DNA of 33,730 nt. Source: Acidobacteriota bacterium (GTDB lineage Bacteria > Actinomycetota > Acidimicrobiia > Acidimicrobiales > Palsa-688). The notes beneath the pieces were generated by a model. The model ran no database searches and was not told the origin of the DNA. It saw only the letters and a list, made by a program, of their open reading frames with translations. This document shows, one piece after another, positions 1 through 12,542 of this stretch (positions within the stretch are counted from its first letter, which is position 1; every line of letters begins with the position of its first letter). Made by a program: the position numbers and the translations under genes. The stretch is from assembly GCA_028876385.1 (NCBI GenBank), contig JAGWSF010000074.1, forward strand, positions 1 through 33,730, read 5' to 3'.

Positions 1-116
1 AGGACCACAGCCATTTCGTGTCCGGGCTGCCCACCGACACCGTGGTGTTCAGCCCCCACCCCGGAGTGGAGCTGACCGACGTGTACTCCTTCCTGGACCG
101 CCACGCCTCGACCTGA
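1..116 (+). CDS. 3' end of an unidentified protein (partial)
   Basis: An open frame enters from the left edge (codons in register from base 3) and stops at TGA 114-116. The visible 37 residues end in FSPHPGVELTDVYSFLDRH and a short AST tail. Codon use (G/C in third positions) is like that of the confirmed genes, which supports a real coding end. I do not recognise the family from so short a tail. It converges with the Fe-S oxidoreductase gene, and a strong hairpin lies between the two. Confidence 0.5.
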   Translation, partial: DHSHFVSGLPTDTVVFSPHPGVELTDVYSFLDRHAST

Positions 117-174
117 ACCTTTCCCGCCGCCCGAGGAACGGTTCGGGGCCGCCGGGCCGGGACCGGCTCGGCGG

Positions 175-204
175 GACTCCGGACCCCCGGGGGGACCCGG
201 AGTC
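175..204. terminator. Hairpin between convergent genes
   Basis: GACTCCGG at 175-182 pairs perfectly with CCGGAGTC at 197-204, and the 14-nt interior holds a further C-run/G-run that can extend the stem. It lies between the end of the partial plus-strand gene and the end of the minus-strand Fe-S reductase, so it could terminate transcription from both sides. There is no U-tract, which is common in GC-rich actinobacteria. The rest of 117-275 holds nothing else that I can support. Confidence 0.55.
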
Positions 205-275
205 GGTCGAAGGGGCCCCGAGCTCGGTCCGACGTGGGTCGGCGGTGGGTCTGAGGTGGAGCCGGGGTGAGTCGG

Positions 276-2585
276 TCAGGCGCCGGGCGCCGAGCCCGGC
301 TCGATGCCGCGCTCTTCGGCCTCTGAGGCTGATTCGGGTGGCCCGGCAGCCGCCGGATCCTCCCCTTGAGCCTGGGTGACGGCCGCCGCTTCGGCCGCCG
401 CGGGGGGCGCGGCCTCGGCCTGGTCGGTGCCTTCGGCGGTGGGAGCGGCGCCGCCCCCGCCCGCCCCCACGGCCACCAGTGACTGCTCGAGCACCTGGGC
501 GACGTCCATCACCCGCACCGACTCGGGGGCGCTGCCCTCGGCCTGGCGGCTCTTGGTCGCATCGTCGAGCATGATCAGGCAGTAGGGGCAGGCGGTGGAG
601 ATCACGTCGGCCCCCGTCCCCAGGGCCTCGTCGGTCCGGTTGACGTTGATGCGGGTCCCGATCTTCTCCTCCAGCCACATGCGAGACCCTCCCGCTCCGC
701 AGCAGAACCCCTTGTTGCGGCACCGGTGCATCTCCTGGAGCTGGACCCCCGGTACGTGGTTGAGCACGCCGCGGGGTTCGTCGTAGACCTCGTTGTGGCG
801 GCCCAGGTAGCACGGGTCGTGGTAGGTGACCTTCTGCTCCAGACGGACCTGGGGGCGCAGGCTCCCCGCCTCCAGCAGCTTCTCGAGCAGCTGGGTGTGG
901 TGGTACACCTCGAAGTTCCCCCCGAGAGCGGGGTACTCCCGGGCGATGGAGTTGAAGCAGTGCGGGCAGGAGGCCACGATCTTCTTGACCTGAGCCGACT
1001 GCAGGGTCTCGATGTTCTGCTGCGCTTGCATCTGGAACAGGTATTCGTTGCCGAGACGCCGAGCCGGGTCCCCGGTGCACGATTCCTTGGGGCCGAGCAC
1101 GGCGAAGCTGATACCGGCCTGGTGCAGGAGCCGGGCGATGGCCTGGGTGGTGCGGCGAGCCCGCTCGTCGAGAGCACCGGCGCAACCGACCCAGAAGAGG
1201 TACTCCACGTCGTCGGGGATGGTGGAGTCCACCACCGGAATCTCGAAGTCGAGGCCTTCCATCCACGCCGAGCGCTGCGAGCTGCCCAGACCCCAGGGGT
1301 CGCCCCGATTCTCCACGTTGCGCAGCATCAGGTTGGCTTCGCTCGGGAATTGCGCTTCGATGAGCACCTGGTAGCGGCGCATGTCGACGATGGTGTCCAC
1401 GTGCTCGATGTCGACCGGGCACTGCTCCACGCACGCACCGCAGGTGGTGCACGACCACAGCACGTCCTCGGCTATGACGTTGGGGACCAGGGATTTGCTG
1501 ACGGGCGCATCGGCGCCGTTGGCTGCGCCCGAGGCCCCCTCGGCGGTGGCGCCGACCGCCACCGGCACCTCGTTGGGCTTGGGCAGCATGGGCTGGCCGG
1601 CCAGGAGCCCCGAGGCCGACTCGAACAGATGCTCCCGCAGGTCCATGATGACCAGCTTCGGCGACAGCGGTTTGTCGGTGGCCCACGCCGGGCACTGGTC
1701 CTGGCAGCGCCCGCACTCGGTGCAGCTGATCAGGTCGAGACGCTGCTTCCAGGTCAGGTGGCTGATGAGGCCGGTACCGAACACCGTGTCCTCGGTCATC
1801 TTCTCCGGGTCGAGGTCGGGAGTGGTCCCGAGAGGGCCGAGGGCCTTGGGGCGCCTCGAGAACAAGACGTTCGGTTCCGAGACGAAGATGTGCATGTGCT
1901 TGGAATTGAGCACGAACACGAAGAAGCCCCAGATGACCAGGATCTGGCCCAGGATCATGGCCGTCTCGACGTTGAGGGCGGCTCCCTTACCCAGGCCCAT
2001 CATGGCCGCGCCGAGCGCCCGGGAGGCGAAGGGCCACCAACTCTTCCCGTAGGGGAAGTTCCCGGTGACGACCTGGGCGCCCCGGTACAGAAGGAGGGTG
2101 GCGATGACCCCGAAGATCATGAGCAGGGTGAACCAGGCGGCCCTCGTGTGCGAGCCGTAGAAGCGGCTACGGCGGTCCCGGCGCGCCGGGTTCTGGCGGA
2201 TGCGGATGGTGGTGAAGGTGCCCAGGGCCAGGAGCACGGCCACTGCGAAGAAGTCCTCGATGAATCCCAGCCCCGGCCAGCCGGAGATACCGAAGGTGGG
2301 GGAGAAGAGGTCGCCGTAGGCCTCGATGATGGTGAGGAGCAGGACGATGAAGCCCCAGAAGGTGAAGAAGTGGGCCAGGCCCGGTCCCGGGCGCTTCAGG
2401 AGCTTGCGCTGGCCGAAGACGTCCATGAGCTCGGCCTTGAGCTGAGCTCCCACATCGGTGAACCGGCCGGGGGCGGGCTGGCCGGTGGCGACCAGCCGGA
2501 ACAGGAACAGGGCGCGCCAGGCCACGAAGGCCAGACCCAGCACCGTTATGGCCAGGCCGACAGCTATACGTACGTCAACGGTCAC
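276..2585 (-). CDS. Membrane-anchored Fe-S oxidoreductase, EtfD (Rv0338c)-like / HdrD-like
   Basis: Predicted 769-residue electron-transfer protein. In order it has about five hydrophobic segments (roughly residues 5-32, 71-90, 111-126, 149-170, 208-228) resembling a NarI-type membrane domain, two [4Fe-4S] motifs CTECGRCQDQCP (Cys 288, 291, 294, 298) and CTTCGACVEQCP (Cys 379, 382, 385, 389), and two cysteine-rich CCG domains (Cys 467, 503, 540, 543; then Cys 592, CCG at 628-629, Cys 666 and 669). This architecture matches mycobacterial Rv0338c/EtfD, proposed to pass electrons from electron-transfer flavoprotein (beta-oxidation) to the quinone pool. The last ~65 residues are an Ala/Pro/Glu-rich tail. 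Start: an upstream TTG (2609) and ATG (2600) are in frame, but GTG 2585 has GGAGG eight bases before it and begins just ahead of the first membrane segment, so I prefer it. A TAGGGT hexamer at 2634-2639 (minus) may be the -10. It lies downstream of the cyclic-nucleotide-binding gene on the same strand. Confidence 0.88.
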   Translation of the reverse strand: MTVDVRIAVGLAITVLGLAFVAWRALFLFRLVATGQPAPGRFTDVGAQLKAELMDVFGQRKLLKRPGPGLAHFFTFWGFIVLLLTIIEAYGDLFSPTFGISGWPGLGFIEDFFAVAVLLALGTFTTIRIRQNPARRDRRSRFYGSHTRAAWFTLLMIFGVIATLLLYRGAQVVTGNFPYGKSWWPFASRALGAAMMGLGKGAALNVETAMILGQILVIWGFFVFVLNSKHMHIFVSEPNVLFSRRPKALGPLGTTPDLDPEKMTEDTVFGTGLISHLTWKQRLDLISCTECGRCQDQCPAWATDKPLSPKLVIMDLREHLFESASGLLAGQPMLPKPNEVPVAVGATAEGASGAANGADAPVSKSLVPNVIAEDVLWSCTTCGACVEQCPVDIEHVDTIVDMRRYQVLIEAQFPSEANLMLRNVENRGDPWGLGSSQRSAWMEGLDFEIPVVDSTIPDDVEYLFWVGCAGALDERARRTTQAIARLLHQAGISFAVLGPKESCTGDPARRLGNEYLFQMQAQQNIETLQSAQVKKIVASCPHCFNSIAREYPALGGNFEVYHHTQLLEKLLEAGSLRPQVRLEQKVTYHDPCYLGRHNEVYDEPRGVLNHVPGVQLQEMHRCRNKGFCCGAGGSRMWLEEKIGTRINVNRTDEALGTGADVISTACPYCLIMLDDATKSRQAEGSAPESVRVMDVAQVLEQSLVAVGAGGGGAAPTAEGTDQAEAAPPAAAEAAAVTQAQGEDPAAAGPPESASEAEERGIEPGSAPGA

Positions 2586-2724
2586 AGCGGCGTCCTCCAT
2601 GCACCCCAAGAGGCTCCAGAAGGGGGCGTCGGAACCCTAGCCGGGCTGGGCATTCTGTGACCAACGAGGGGTTGGCGGCCCGGGCCGTGGGGGGACCCCC
2701 GCCGGGATGCGGGGTCGGGCGTGG

Positions 2725-3147
2725 CTAGTGGGAGACGGCCCTGCTGTCGGCCTCCCGTAGACGGGTCGCCATCCCCACCAGGAGCTTGTAGGACAGCGTG
2801 GGGACCTCGTCGAGTACTCCGAGGAACTCCCGTTGGCCGATCACCACCAACTCGGTCTCTTCCTCGGCGGTGACCGTGGCGCTGCGCGGGCCCCGATCCA
2901 GTAGGGCCATCTCGCCGAAATAGTTGCCCGGGCCCAGGGTGGTCACCTTCCGACCGTTGCGCTTCACGGCTGCCGATCCCGACGCGATCAGGTAGAACTC
3001 GTGACCGATCTCCCCCTCCTTGACGATGTCGGTCCCGGCCGGGACCGTCACCACCTCGGAGGCCTTGGCGACCAGCCCCAACTCCTTCTTGTTGAGCGAG
3101 GAGAACATCTTGACCTGGCTCAGGTGCTCGATCTTCTTGTCAGCCAT
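2725..3147 (-). CDS. Single-domain cyclic-nucleotide-binding protein (Crp/CAP N-terminal fold)
   Basis: 140 residues made almost entirely of one cyclic-nucleotide-binding domain. The phosphate-binding cassette is clear: FGEMALLDRGPRSATV at about 77-92, with Gly78-Glu79 and Arg88, the residues that contact ribose and phosphate in CAP and PKA regulatory domains. This suggests that it can bind cAMP or cGMP. No helix-turn-helix, channel or kinase domain follows, so it is not a complete Crp-type transcription factor; the C-terminal ~25 residues look like a helix. It could act as a sensor subunit for a partner protein. A TACAGT hexamer seven bases before the ATG suggests a leaderless mRNA. It is divergent from amt and lies 139 bases upstream of the Fe-S reductase gene on the same strand. 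Confidence 0.85.
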   Translation of the reverse strand: MADKKIEHLSQVKMFSSLNKKELGLVAKASEVVTVPAGTDIVKEGEIGHEFYLIASGSAAVKRNGRKVTTLGPGNYFGEMALLDRGPRSATVTAEEETELVVIGQREFLGVLDEVPTLSYKLLVGMATRLREADSRAVSH

Positions 3148-3154
3148 GAGACGA

Positions 3155-3160
3155 ACTGTA
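3155..3160 (-). promoter_or_regulatory. Putative -10 for a leaderless transcript of the CNB-domain gene
   Basis: TACAGT (TANNNT) on the minus strand, with a 7-nt spacer to the ATG at 3147. The expected transcription start coincides with the start codon. No Shine-Dalgarno sequence is seen in the spacer. Confidence 0.5.
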
Positions 3161-3248
3161 GTGACTCACGGATGAGAGCAGCGGCTTTGGTGGCATCTGC
3201 CTCCCTGCCGAGCGGGGGAAACAGTGTGGCGCCGACCCCCGGCTGCAG

Positions 3249-3286
3249 TTAACAAACGGGCAACACAGCGGTCAACGTCGGGAAAC
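3249..3286 (+). promoter_or_regulatory. GlnR-box-like array upstream of amt
   Basis: Four AC-ending pentamers occur in phase: TTAAC (ends 3253), GCAAC (ends 3264), TCAAC (ends 3276) and GAAAC (ends 3286), with AC-to-AC spacings of 11, 12 and 10. The GlnR consensus in Streptomyces and Mycobacterium is gTnAC-n6-GaAAC-n6-GTnAC-n6-GaAAC, with AC spacing of 11. The match is imperfect but covers the expected 33-base span, and it sits directly upstream of a nitrogen operon. A possible -10 (TACCCT, 3297-3302) follows it. Nothing else is resolved in the 214-base gap 3148-3361 apart from the divergent -10 and a short GC palindrome (3324-3336). Confidence 0.4.
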
Positions 3287-3361
3287 ACTCTGTCTTTACC
3301 CTCCAAGACGACTTCGCTCGTCAGCGCCGCCGGCGCCTAATACGAACCTCAGGAGGGGTCC

Positions 3362-5593
<2,232 letters not shown>

Positions 5594-5606
5594 CCTCCTG
5601 ATCGGA

Positions 5607-5638
5607 AGCCCGGCCGGACCTTCGGGTCCGGCCGGGCT
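5607..5638. terminator. Strong bidirectional hairpin terminator
   Basis: A 14-bp perfect stem (AGCCCGGCCGGACC, 5607-5620) with a stable TTCG tetraloop (5621-5624) pairs with 5625-5638. Flanking CGGAA (5603-5607) and TTCCG (5640-5644) can form an alternative outer stem. It separates the convergent amt-glnK operon and the glnD gene and could serve both. Confidence 0.85.
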
Positions 5639-5703
5639 CTTCCGCGTCGGCCGACCGGCGGCCTCGTCAGGGGCGGCAGGTCAGGGGGTCTGAAGGCGGC
5701 AGG

Positions 5704-8022
5704 TCAAAGGGCGGCGAGGACGGCCGCTTCGAGGCGGGCCAGGGTGCCGGCGTCGTCTATGCGCCGACCCCCGCCGTCGCGTACGTAGAAGACGTCCACG
5801 GCCTCGGCCCCGAGGGTGGTCACCAGGGCACAGGTGATGGCCATCCCGCACTCGGATATGGCCCGGGTGACCCGGTAGAGCACCGGTCCCCGGTCGGGGG
5901 CGCGGACTTCGACGATGGTGGAGGACCTCGAGGAGGTCAGGTCGAAGATGACCCGGGCGTCGGGGAGGCGGGCCTGCGTCGAGGCCTGGAAGCGGCTGTA
6001 GCGGGCTTCGCGCTCCTCGAGCAGCCGGTCCACCTCGATCCTCCCGTCGAGGGCTGCCGCCACGTCGGCCCGAACCTTGGTCCAGTCGGGCAGCTCGTCG
6101 AAGGCGGCGGCCACCTCGAAGCGCAGGAGGGCCATTCCGCTGGCCTCGTCGGAGATGGTCGTGGCCGAGCGCACGTAGACGCCCGACAGGGTGAGCACCC
6201 CGGCCACCGCCGAGAGCAGCCCGCTCTGGTCCGGCGCCCCTACCCGGAGCACGCCCTGCTCGAAGGCCACCGACAGGTCACCCCTTCGGAGCATGGTCCG
6301 CTCGGAGTCAGTGAGCTCGGCGCGCCCCGCATCGGGTGGCGGCCGACCCTCGAGGGCCGCTCCGACCTGGGCGACGAGGCGTTCGACCAGCCCGGCCTTC
6401 CACCCACCCCACGCCGCCGGGCCGGTGGCCTGACTGTCGGCCAGGGTGAGCGCGGCGAGCAGCTCCAGCGTGTCCTGGTCGCCGACCGCGTCGGCCACGA
6501 CCGTGGCGGTCGCCGGGTCGTCGAGATCCCTTCGGGTGGCCACATCGGGGAGCAGCAAATGGTGTCGGACCAGCGCCTCCAGGGTGGCCACATCTTCGGG
6601 GGGCAGACCCAGGCGGGTCCCGAGCGAGCCCACCACGGCGATCCCGATCTCGGTGTGGTCGCCTCCCTGGCCCTTGCCGATGTCGTGGAGCAGGGCGCCG
6701 AGCAGCAGCATGTCCGGGCGGTGCACCGAGCTCTGCAGGGCCGCGGCGTTGGCCGTGGCCTCGAGCAGGTGGCGGTCGACGGTGTAGCGGTGGTAGGCGT
6801 TGCGCTGGGGCCGGTTGCGCACCGGCGACCACTCGGGGAGGTAGCGCATCCACACCCCCTGCTGGTCGAGGGCCTCGATGGCGGCGATGGCCGGCCGCCC
6901 CGCACCGAGCAGCCGGAGCAGGGCGTGGAGCACCTCCGGGGACCACACCCCGTCGGGGGCGAGGGCCCGCACGGCCAGCCGGTCCAGGGTGGCCCGGGAC
7001 ATCGGGAGGTCCCGCTCGGCCGAGGCGGCCGCCACCCGCAGGGCCAGCGACGGGTCCGATGCCGGGTCGGCCCGTTCCAGGAGGGTGATCTCCCCGTCGC
7101 GTACGACGACCCCCGGCTCGAGCACCACGTCCCCCCCTCCGCCCCGCCCCTTCGGGCCGGCCAACCACGACCGGATGCGGCGCCACCCGTCATCGGAGGC
7201 CCAGGCTATGGATCGGGCGGCGTCGGCGATCGCCGCCATCAAAGCGTCGGCGTCGGACACCTCCAGGGCCTTGGCCACGAGGTCCTGGTCCTGCAGGAGC
7301 AGCACATTGGTGGCCGAGCCGGTGGGACGCTGCAGCTCGACCCGGGCGTCGGTCAGCATCCGTTCGGCCCACCGCAGGGTCCGGTGGTCGGTCACGCCGG
7401 ACAGCACCGGCACCACCCGGGAGAGGGTCTCGAGCAGCTGGATGTCGCGCAGGCCGCCGCGGGCCTCCTTGAGGTCGGGCTCGAGCAGGAAAGCCAGGTC
7501 GCCGAAGCGGTTGTGGCGGCCCCGGACGGCGGCGTCGAGCTCGCCCAGCCAGCGGACCGAGCGGGTCTTCCACATCTCTCCGACCCTCGCCGTGGCGGCG
7601 GCGGCCAGTTCGGCGTCGCCGGCGATGAGCCGGGCGTCGAGCAGGCCGAGCGCCACCTTGATGTCGGTGTCCATGACCGAGCGCAGCTCTTTCAAGGTGC
7701 GCACGCTGTGGTCGAGCGGCTGACCGGCGTCCCAGATGGGGTACCAGATACCGTCGGCGATGTCCTTGATCCGCTTCTGCTTGCCGTCGTAGAGCAGGAG
7801 CAGGTCGAAGTCGCTGCCCGGGGCCAGGCTGGCCCGGCCGTAGCCCCCGACGCCGATGAGGGCCAACCCCTTGGCATCTGGAGCCACCGAGGCGAACAGC
7901 TGGCGCAGCCACTGGTCGGCCTCCGCCGCCCAGGCCCGGGACCACGTCGGGCCGCGCCGGGACCGGTCATCGAGGTGAGCCGACTTCAAGGTCTTCAGGT
8001 TGGTCCTCCCGGGCGAGCTCAT
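5704..8022 (-). CDS. glnD: PII uridylyl/adenylyltransferase (GlnD)
   Basis: 772-residue bifunctional enzyme that nucleotidylates and de-modifies PII (Tyr51 of GlnK). Domains in order: nucleotidyltransferase with GGYGR...PGSDFDLLLL (residues 59-76; metal-binding Asp71 and Asp73); the GlnD-type motif EPDLKEARGGLRD (181-193); an HD phosphohydrolase domain with LLHDIGKG (His446-Asp447) for de-modification; and two C-terminal ACT domains (about 590-660 and 702-772) for glutamine sensing. In characterised actinobacteria this enzyme adenylylates GlnK; the sequence alone does not decide UMP versus AMP. The ATG at 8022 has an AGGAGG about 12 bases upstream, rather far. It lies 40 bases downstream of the phosphoglycerate mutase gene and probably shares its transcript. 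Confidence 0.95.
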   Translation of the reverse strand: MSSPGRTNLKTLKSAHLDDRSRRGPTWSRAWAAEADQWLRQLFASVAPDAKGLALIGVGGYGRASLAPGSDFDLLLLYDGKQKRIKDIADGIWYPIWDAGQPLDHSVRTLKELRSVMDTDIKVALGLLDARLIAGDAELAAAATARVGEMWKTRSVRWLGELDAAVRGRHNRFGDLAFLLEPDLKEARGGLRDIQLLETLSRVVPVLSGVTDHRTLRWAERMLTDARVELQRPTGSATNVLLLQDQDLVAKALEVSDADALMAAIADAARSIAWASDDGWRRIRSWLAGPKGRGGGGDVVLEPGVVVRDGEITLLERADPASDPSLALRVAAASAERDLPMSRATLDRLAVRALAPDGVWSPEVLHALLRLLGAGRPAIAAIEALDQQGVWMRYLPEWSPVRNRPQRNAYHRYTVDRHLLEATANAAALQSSVHRPDMLLLGALLHDIGKGQGGDHTEIGIAVVGSLGTRLGLPPEDVATLEALVRHHLLLPDVATRRDLDDPATATVVADAVGDQDTLELLAALTLADSQATGPAAWGGWKAGLVERLVAQVGAALEGRPPPDAGRAELTDSERTMLRRGDLSVAFEQGVLRVGAPDQSGLLSAVAGVLTLSGVYVRSATTISDEASGMALLRFEVAAAFDELPDWTKVRADVAAALDGRIEVDRLLEEREARYSRFQASTQARLPDARVIFDLTSSRSSTIVEVRAPDRGPVLYRVTRAISECGMAITCALVTTLGAEAVDVFYVRDGGGRRIDDAGTLARLEAAVLAAL

Positions 8023-8062
8023 GCGGCCCGGCCGCCTCCTCGGGCGACCCCGGGAGCGGGGT

Positions 8063-8806
8063 TCAACGCTGGCCCTGGCGGCGTACCGCCTCGGCCGCCG
8101 CGGCGATGGCCTCCGGGTCGCCGAGCTCCCGCTTGGCGGTGATCCCGAGAGAGGAGTCCAGCTCGTAGACCATGGGCACCCCGGTGGGTATCTCCAGGCT
8201 GGCGATGTCCCGGTCGGAGATTTCCTCCAGGTGCTTGATGAGGGCCCGCAGGCTGTTTCCGTGGGCCGCCACCAGCACGGTGCGACCGGCCAGGAGGTCG
8301 GGTGCCACGGCGTCGTACCAGTAGGGGAGCATGCGCCGGATCACGTCGGCCAGGCACTCGGTGGCGGGCACCACGTCGGCTGGCAGGTGCCGGTAGCGGG
8401 GATCGCGGCGCACGTCGTAGCGGTGGTCGGGCTCCATGGGCGGGGGTGGTACATCGAAACTGCGACGCCACTCGACGAAGCGCTCCTCGCCGTAGGTGTC
8501 GCGGGTCTCGGCCTTGTCCAGGCCCGTCAGGCTGCCGTAGTGCCGCTCGTTGAGACGCCAGCTGCGTTGCACCGGAACCCAGGACTGGCCCATCTCCTCC
8601 AAGGCCAGGTTGAGAGTGGTGACGGCCCGGGTCAGCAGGGACGTATGGGCCTGGTCGACGATCACACCGGCGTCGCGCAGCAAGGTTCCGGCGGTGCGGG
8701 CCTCGCCCCGGCCCTGATCGGACAGCGGCACGTCCCACCAGCCCGTGAACCGGTTCTCGAGATTCCAGGAGCTCTGGCCGTGACGGACCAGGACGAGGGT
8801 GGCCAT
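8063..8806 (-). CDS. gpmA: 2,3-bisphosphoglycerate-dependent phosphoglycerate mutase
   Basis: 247 residues, the normal length for dPGM, which interconverts 3- and 2-phosphoglycerate in glycolysis. The catalytic RHG motif LVRHGQSSWN gives phospho-His9 with Arg8. Arg60, Glu87 (RLNERHYG) and the second His182 (AAHGNS) are present. ATG 8806 is chosen although an in-frame TTG lies 42 bases upstream, because family members begin a few residues before the RHG strand. A TACCGT hexamer nine bases before the ATG may be a -10 for a transcript with almost no leader. The gene is divergent from dnaK, and the HAIR-like operator lies between the two. Confidence 0.93.
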   Translation of the reverse strand: MATLVLVRHGQSSWNLENRFTGWWDVPLSDQGRGEARTAGTLLRDAGVIVDQAHTSLLTRAVTTLNLALEEMGQSWVPVQRSWRLNERHYGSLTGLDKAETRDTYGEERFVEWRRSFDVPPPPMEPDHRYDVRRDPRYRHLPADVVPATECLADVIRRMLPYWYDAVAPDLLAGRTVLVAAHGNSLRALIKHLEEISDRDIASLEIPTGVPMVYELDSSLGITAKRELGDPEAIAAAAEAVRRQGQR

Positions 8807-8815
8807 CGCCAAGAA

Positions 8816-8821
8816 ACGGTA
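8816..8821 (-). promoter_or_regulatory. Putative -10 of the gpmA-glnD unit
   Basis: TACCGT on the minus strand, with a 9-nt spacer to ATG 8806, predicting a leader of only about 2-3 bases. No Shine-Dalgarno sequence is visible before the gene. Confidence 0.35.
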
Positions 8822-8855
8822 CTCTGCCGCGGACGGCGGCAAGTTCAAGAGATTT

Positions 8856-8876
8856 CTTTAGTCGGAACGACTCAAC
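8856..8876. promoter_or_regulatory. HAIR-like operator (HspR binding site) of dnaK
   Basis: CTTTAGT, seven spacer bases, then ACTCAAC. The HAIR consensus is CTTGAGT-N7-ACTCAAG, so each half matches 6 of 7 with exact spacing. It lies 47 bases before the dnaK start and just upstream of a possible -10. The repressor HspR is encoded in the same cluster, as is normal for actinobacterial dnaK autoregulation. Confidence 0.8.
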
Positions 8877-8881
8877 TTAGC

Positions 8882-8887
8882 TACACT
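8882..8887 (+). promoter_or_regulatory. Putative dnaK -10 element
   Basis: TACACT lies just downstream of the HAIR-like site, whose left half would cover the -35 region. The mRNA would have a leader of about 30 bases containing GGAGG at 8912-8916, six bases before the dnaK ATG. Confidence 0.45.
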
Positions 8888-8922
8888 GATCTCACTGGTT
8901 ATCTCTCAACTGGAGGCAAATC

Positions 8923-10769
<1,847 letters not shown>

Positions 10770-10773
<4 letters not shown>

Positions 10774-11363
10774 CATCCTCCGAGTTCGCCTCCGGGGGCG
10801 AGCCCGGCACCGAATCCCCCGGTGGGCCCGGGCCCGGCGGGCCGCGGGCCGCAGAATCGGCCCCCGAGCCGGCCGACGCCGGTCTCGTGGCCTCCGAGGT
10901 GTTCGCCGAGGAGGAAGGCGTGCCCCCGGTCGCCGCCAGCGATCCGCTGACCCTCACCGCCAAGGAGCGAGACGACTACCGGGAGGCGCTCCAGCGGCTC
11001 CAGGCCGACTTCGAGAACTACAAGAAGCGGGTGGCGAAGCAGTCCGAGGAGCTGCGCGAACGCGCCGCCGAGGCTCTGGTGGAGAAGCTGCTGCCGGTGC
11101 TCGACACCGTCGACCTGGCCCTCAGCCACGGCGGGGGGGAGGACGTCAAGCAGCTTTCGGCAGCCCTGCTGGTCATCCTCGAGAAGGAGGGCCTCGAACG
11201 CATCGACAACGCCGGTGAGATGTTCGATCCCAACCACCACGACGCCGTCGCCCACGAGCCGGGCGACGGTGACGGCGGCCAGGAGGTCGCCGAGGTGATG
11301 AGGGCCGGCTACCGCTGGCGGGGCCGGGTGCTCCGGCCGGCCATGGTCAAAGTGAGGGGGTGA
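10770..11363 (+). CDS. grpE: Nucleotide exchange factor GrpE
   Basis: 197 residues from a GTG start that overlaps the dnaK stop. The first ~65 residues are a low-complexity Gly/Pro/Glu/Ala region. Then comes the long helical region ([15 protein letters not shown]...[22 protein letters not shown]) and the C-terminal beta domain with FDPNHHDAV and the closing [16 protein letters not shown] motif that inserts into the DnaK nucleotide cleft. It speeds ADP release from DnaK. Translational coupling with dnaK is implied by the four-base overlap. Confidence 0.96.
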
Positions 11364-11369
11364 GCGTCG

Positions 11370-12542
11370 ATGGCACCCCAGCGTGAGTGGTTCGAGAAGG
11401 ACTACTACAAGGTGTTGGGGGTGGCCGACAACGCCGACCACAAGGAGATCGCCAAGGCCTACCGCAAGCTGGCCAAGCAGTTTCACCCCGACGCCAATCC
11501 GGGTTCGGAGGAGCGTTTCAAGGAGATCTCGGCCGCCTACGAGGTGCTGGGCGACGAGGCCAAGCGCAAGGAGTACGACGAGGTGCGCCGCATGGGCGCC
11601 TCCGGTAACCCCTTCGCCGGCATGGCCGGGGGTCGCCCCGGAGGAGCCGGGGGCTTCGGTGCCAACTTCAAGGTGGACGACCTCGGTGACCTGCTCGGCA
11701 ACATCTTCGGCCGCTCGGGGCGCACCGCCCGCGGCGGGCCCGGCGTCGGAGGGACCGGGACGCGGCCGGGGGGCGGTCCATCCATGGCCGCCCGCGGCGC
11801 CGACCTGGAGACCAGCCTCCATCTGTCATTCCTCGACGCCGTCAACGGTCTGACCACCACGGTCAACGTCACCTCGGAGGTGACCTGCCGAACCTGCCAC
11901 GGGAACGGGTCGGCCCCCGGCACCGCGCCGACGGTCTGCCCGGTCTGCGGGGGTCGGGGCGTCATCAACGACAATCAGGGCCTCTTCTCGTTCTCCCAGC
12001 CCTGTCAGACCTGCAGCGGTACCGGGTTCAAGATCGAGCACCCCTGCACCACCTGCCACGGGACCGGCGTCGAGTACGCCTCGCGGCAGGTCAAGGTGCG
12101 CATACCCGCCGGGGTCGAGGACGGCCAGCGGATCCGGGTCAAGGGCCGGGGCGGCGCCGGTCGCAACGGGGGCCCGGCCGGCAACCTGCTGGTGGTGGTC
12201 CGGGTGGACGCCCATCCGGTCTTCGGCCGGAGGGGCCGGGACCTGACCGTCTCGGCACCCGTCACCTTCCCCGAGGCGGCGCTCGGGACCACCATCAGCG
12301 TGCCCACCCTGGACAAGCCGGTGAAACTCAAGGTCCCGGCCGGGACCCGCTCGGGCCGGACCTTCCGGGTCCGGGGTAGGGGCGTGCCCGCCAGTGGCTC
12401 GCAGTCGGCCGGCGACCTGCTCGTGACCGTCGACGTGGTCGTCCCGTCCCACCTGACCCCCGAGGAGAAGGAGGCGGTGGCCTCGCTGGCCGGGCTGATG
12501 GACGGGGAGAACCTGCGACACGCCCAGTGGGGTGAGCCGTGA
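11370..12542 (+). CDS. dnaJ: Chaperone DnaJ (Hsp40, type I)
   Basis: 390 residues with the full type I layout: J domain (DYYKVLGV...) with the HPD tripeptide at 39-41, a Gly-rich linker (about 76-140), a zinc-finger domain with four CxxC pairs (Cys173/176, 190/193, 212/215, 226/229), and the C-terminal substrate-binding domains. It stimulates the DnaK ATPase and hands over clients. The ATG lies six bases after the grpE stop, with a G-rich Shine-Dalgarno (GAGGGGG) at the end of grpE. Its stop overlaps the hspR start. Confidence 0.97.
   Translation: MAPQREWFEKDYYKVLGVADNADHKEIAKAYRKLAKQFHPDANPGSEERFKEISAAYEVLGDEAKRKEYDEVRRMGASGNPFAGMAGGRPGGAGGFGANFKVDDLGDLLGNIFGRSGRTARGGPGVGGTGTRPGGGPSMAARGADLETSLHLSFLDAVNGLTTTVNVTSEVTCRTCHGNGSAPGTAPTVCPVCGGRGVINDNQGLFSFSQPCQTCSGTGFKIEHPCTTCHGTGVEYASRQVKVRIPAGVEDGQRIRVKGRGGAGRNGGPAGNLLVVVRVDAHPVFGRRGRDLTVSAPVTFPEAALGTTISVPTLDKPVKLKVPAGTRSGRTFRVRGRGVPASGSQSAGDLLVTVDVVVPSHLTPEEKEAVASLAGLMDGENLRHAQWGEP

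Noticed and set aside
726..2660. 644-codon plus-strand open frame opposite the Fe-S oxidoreductase
   Set aside because: Its translation is low-complexity (His/Val/Gly/Asp-rich) with no motif, and it lies antisense to a gene with clear Fe-S motifs. Long antisense frames are expected in GC-rich DNA.
8849..8922. CIRCE element (HrcA operator) before dnaK
   Set aside because: No TTAGCACTC-N9-GAGTGCTAA-like repeat is present; the inverted repeat found is HAIR-like.
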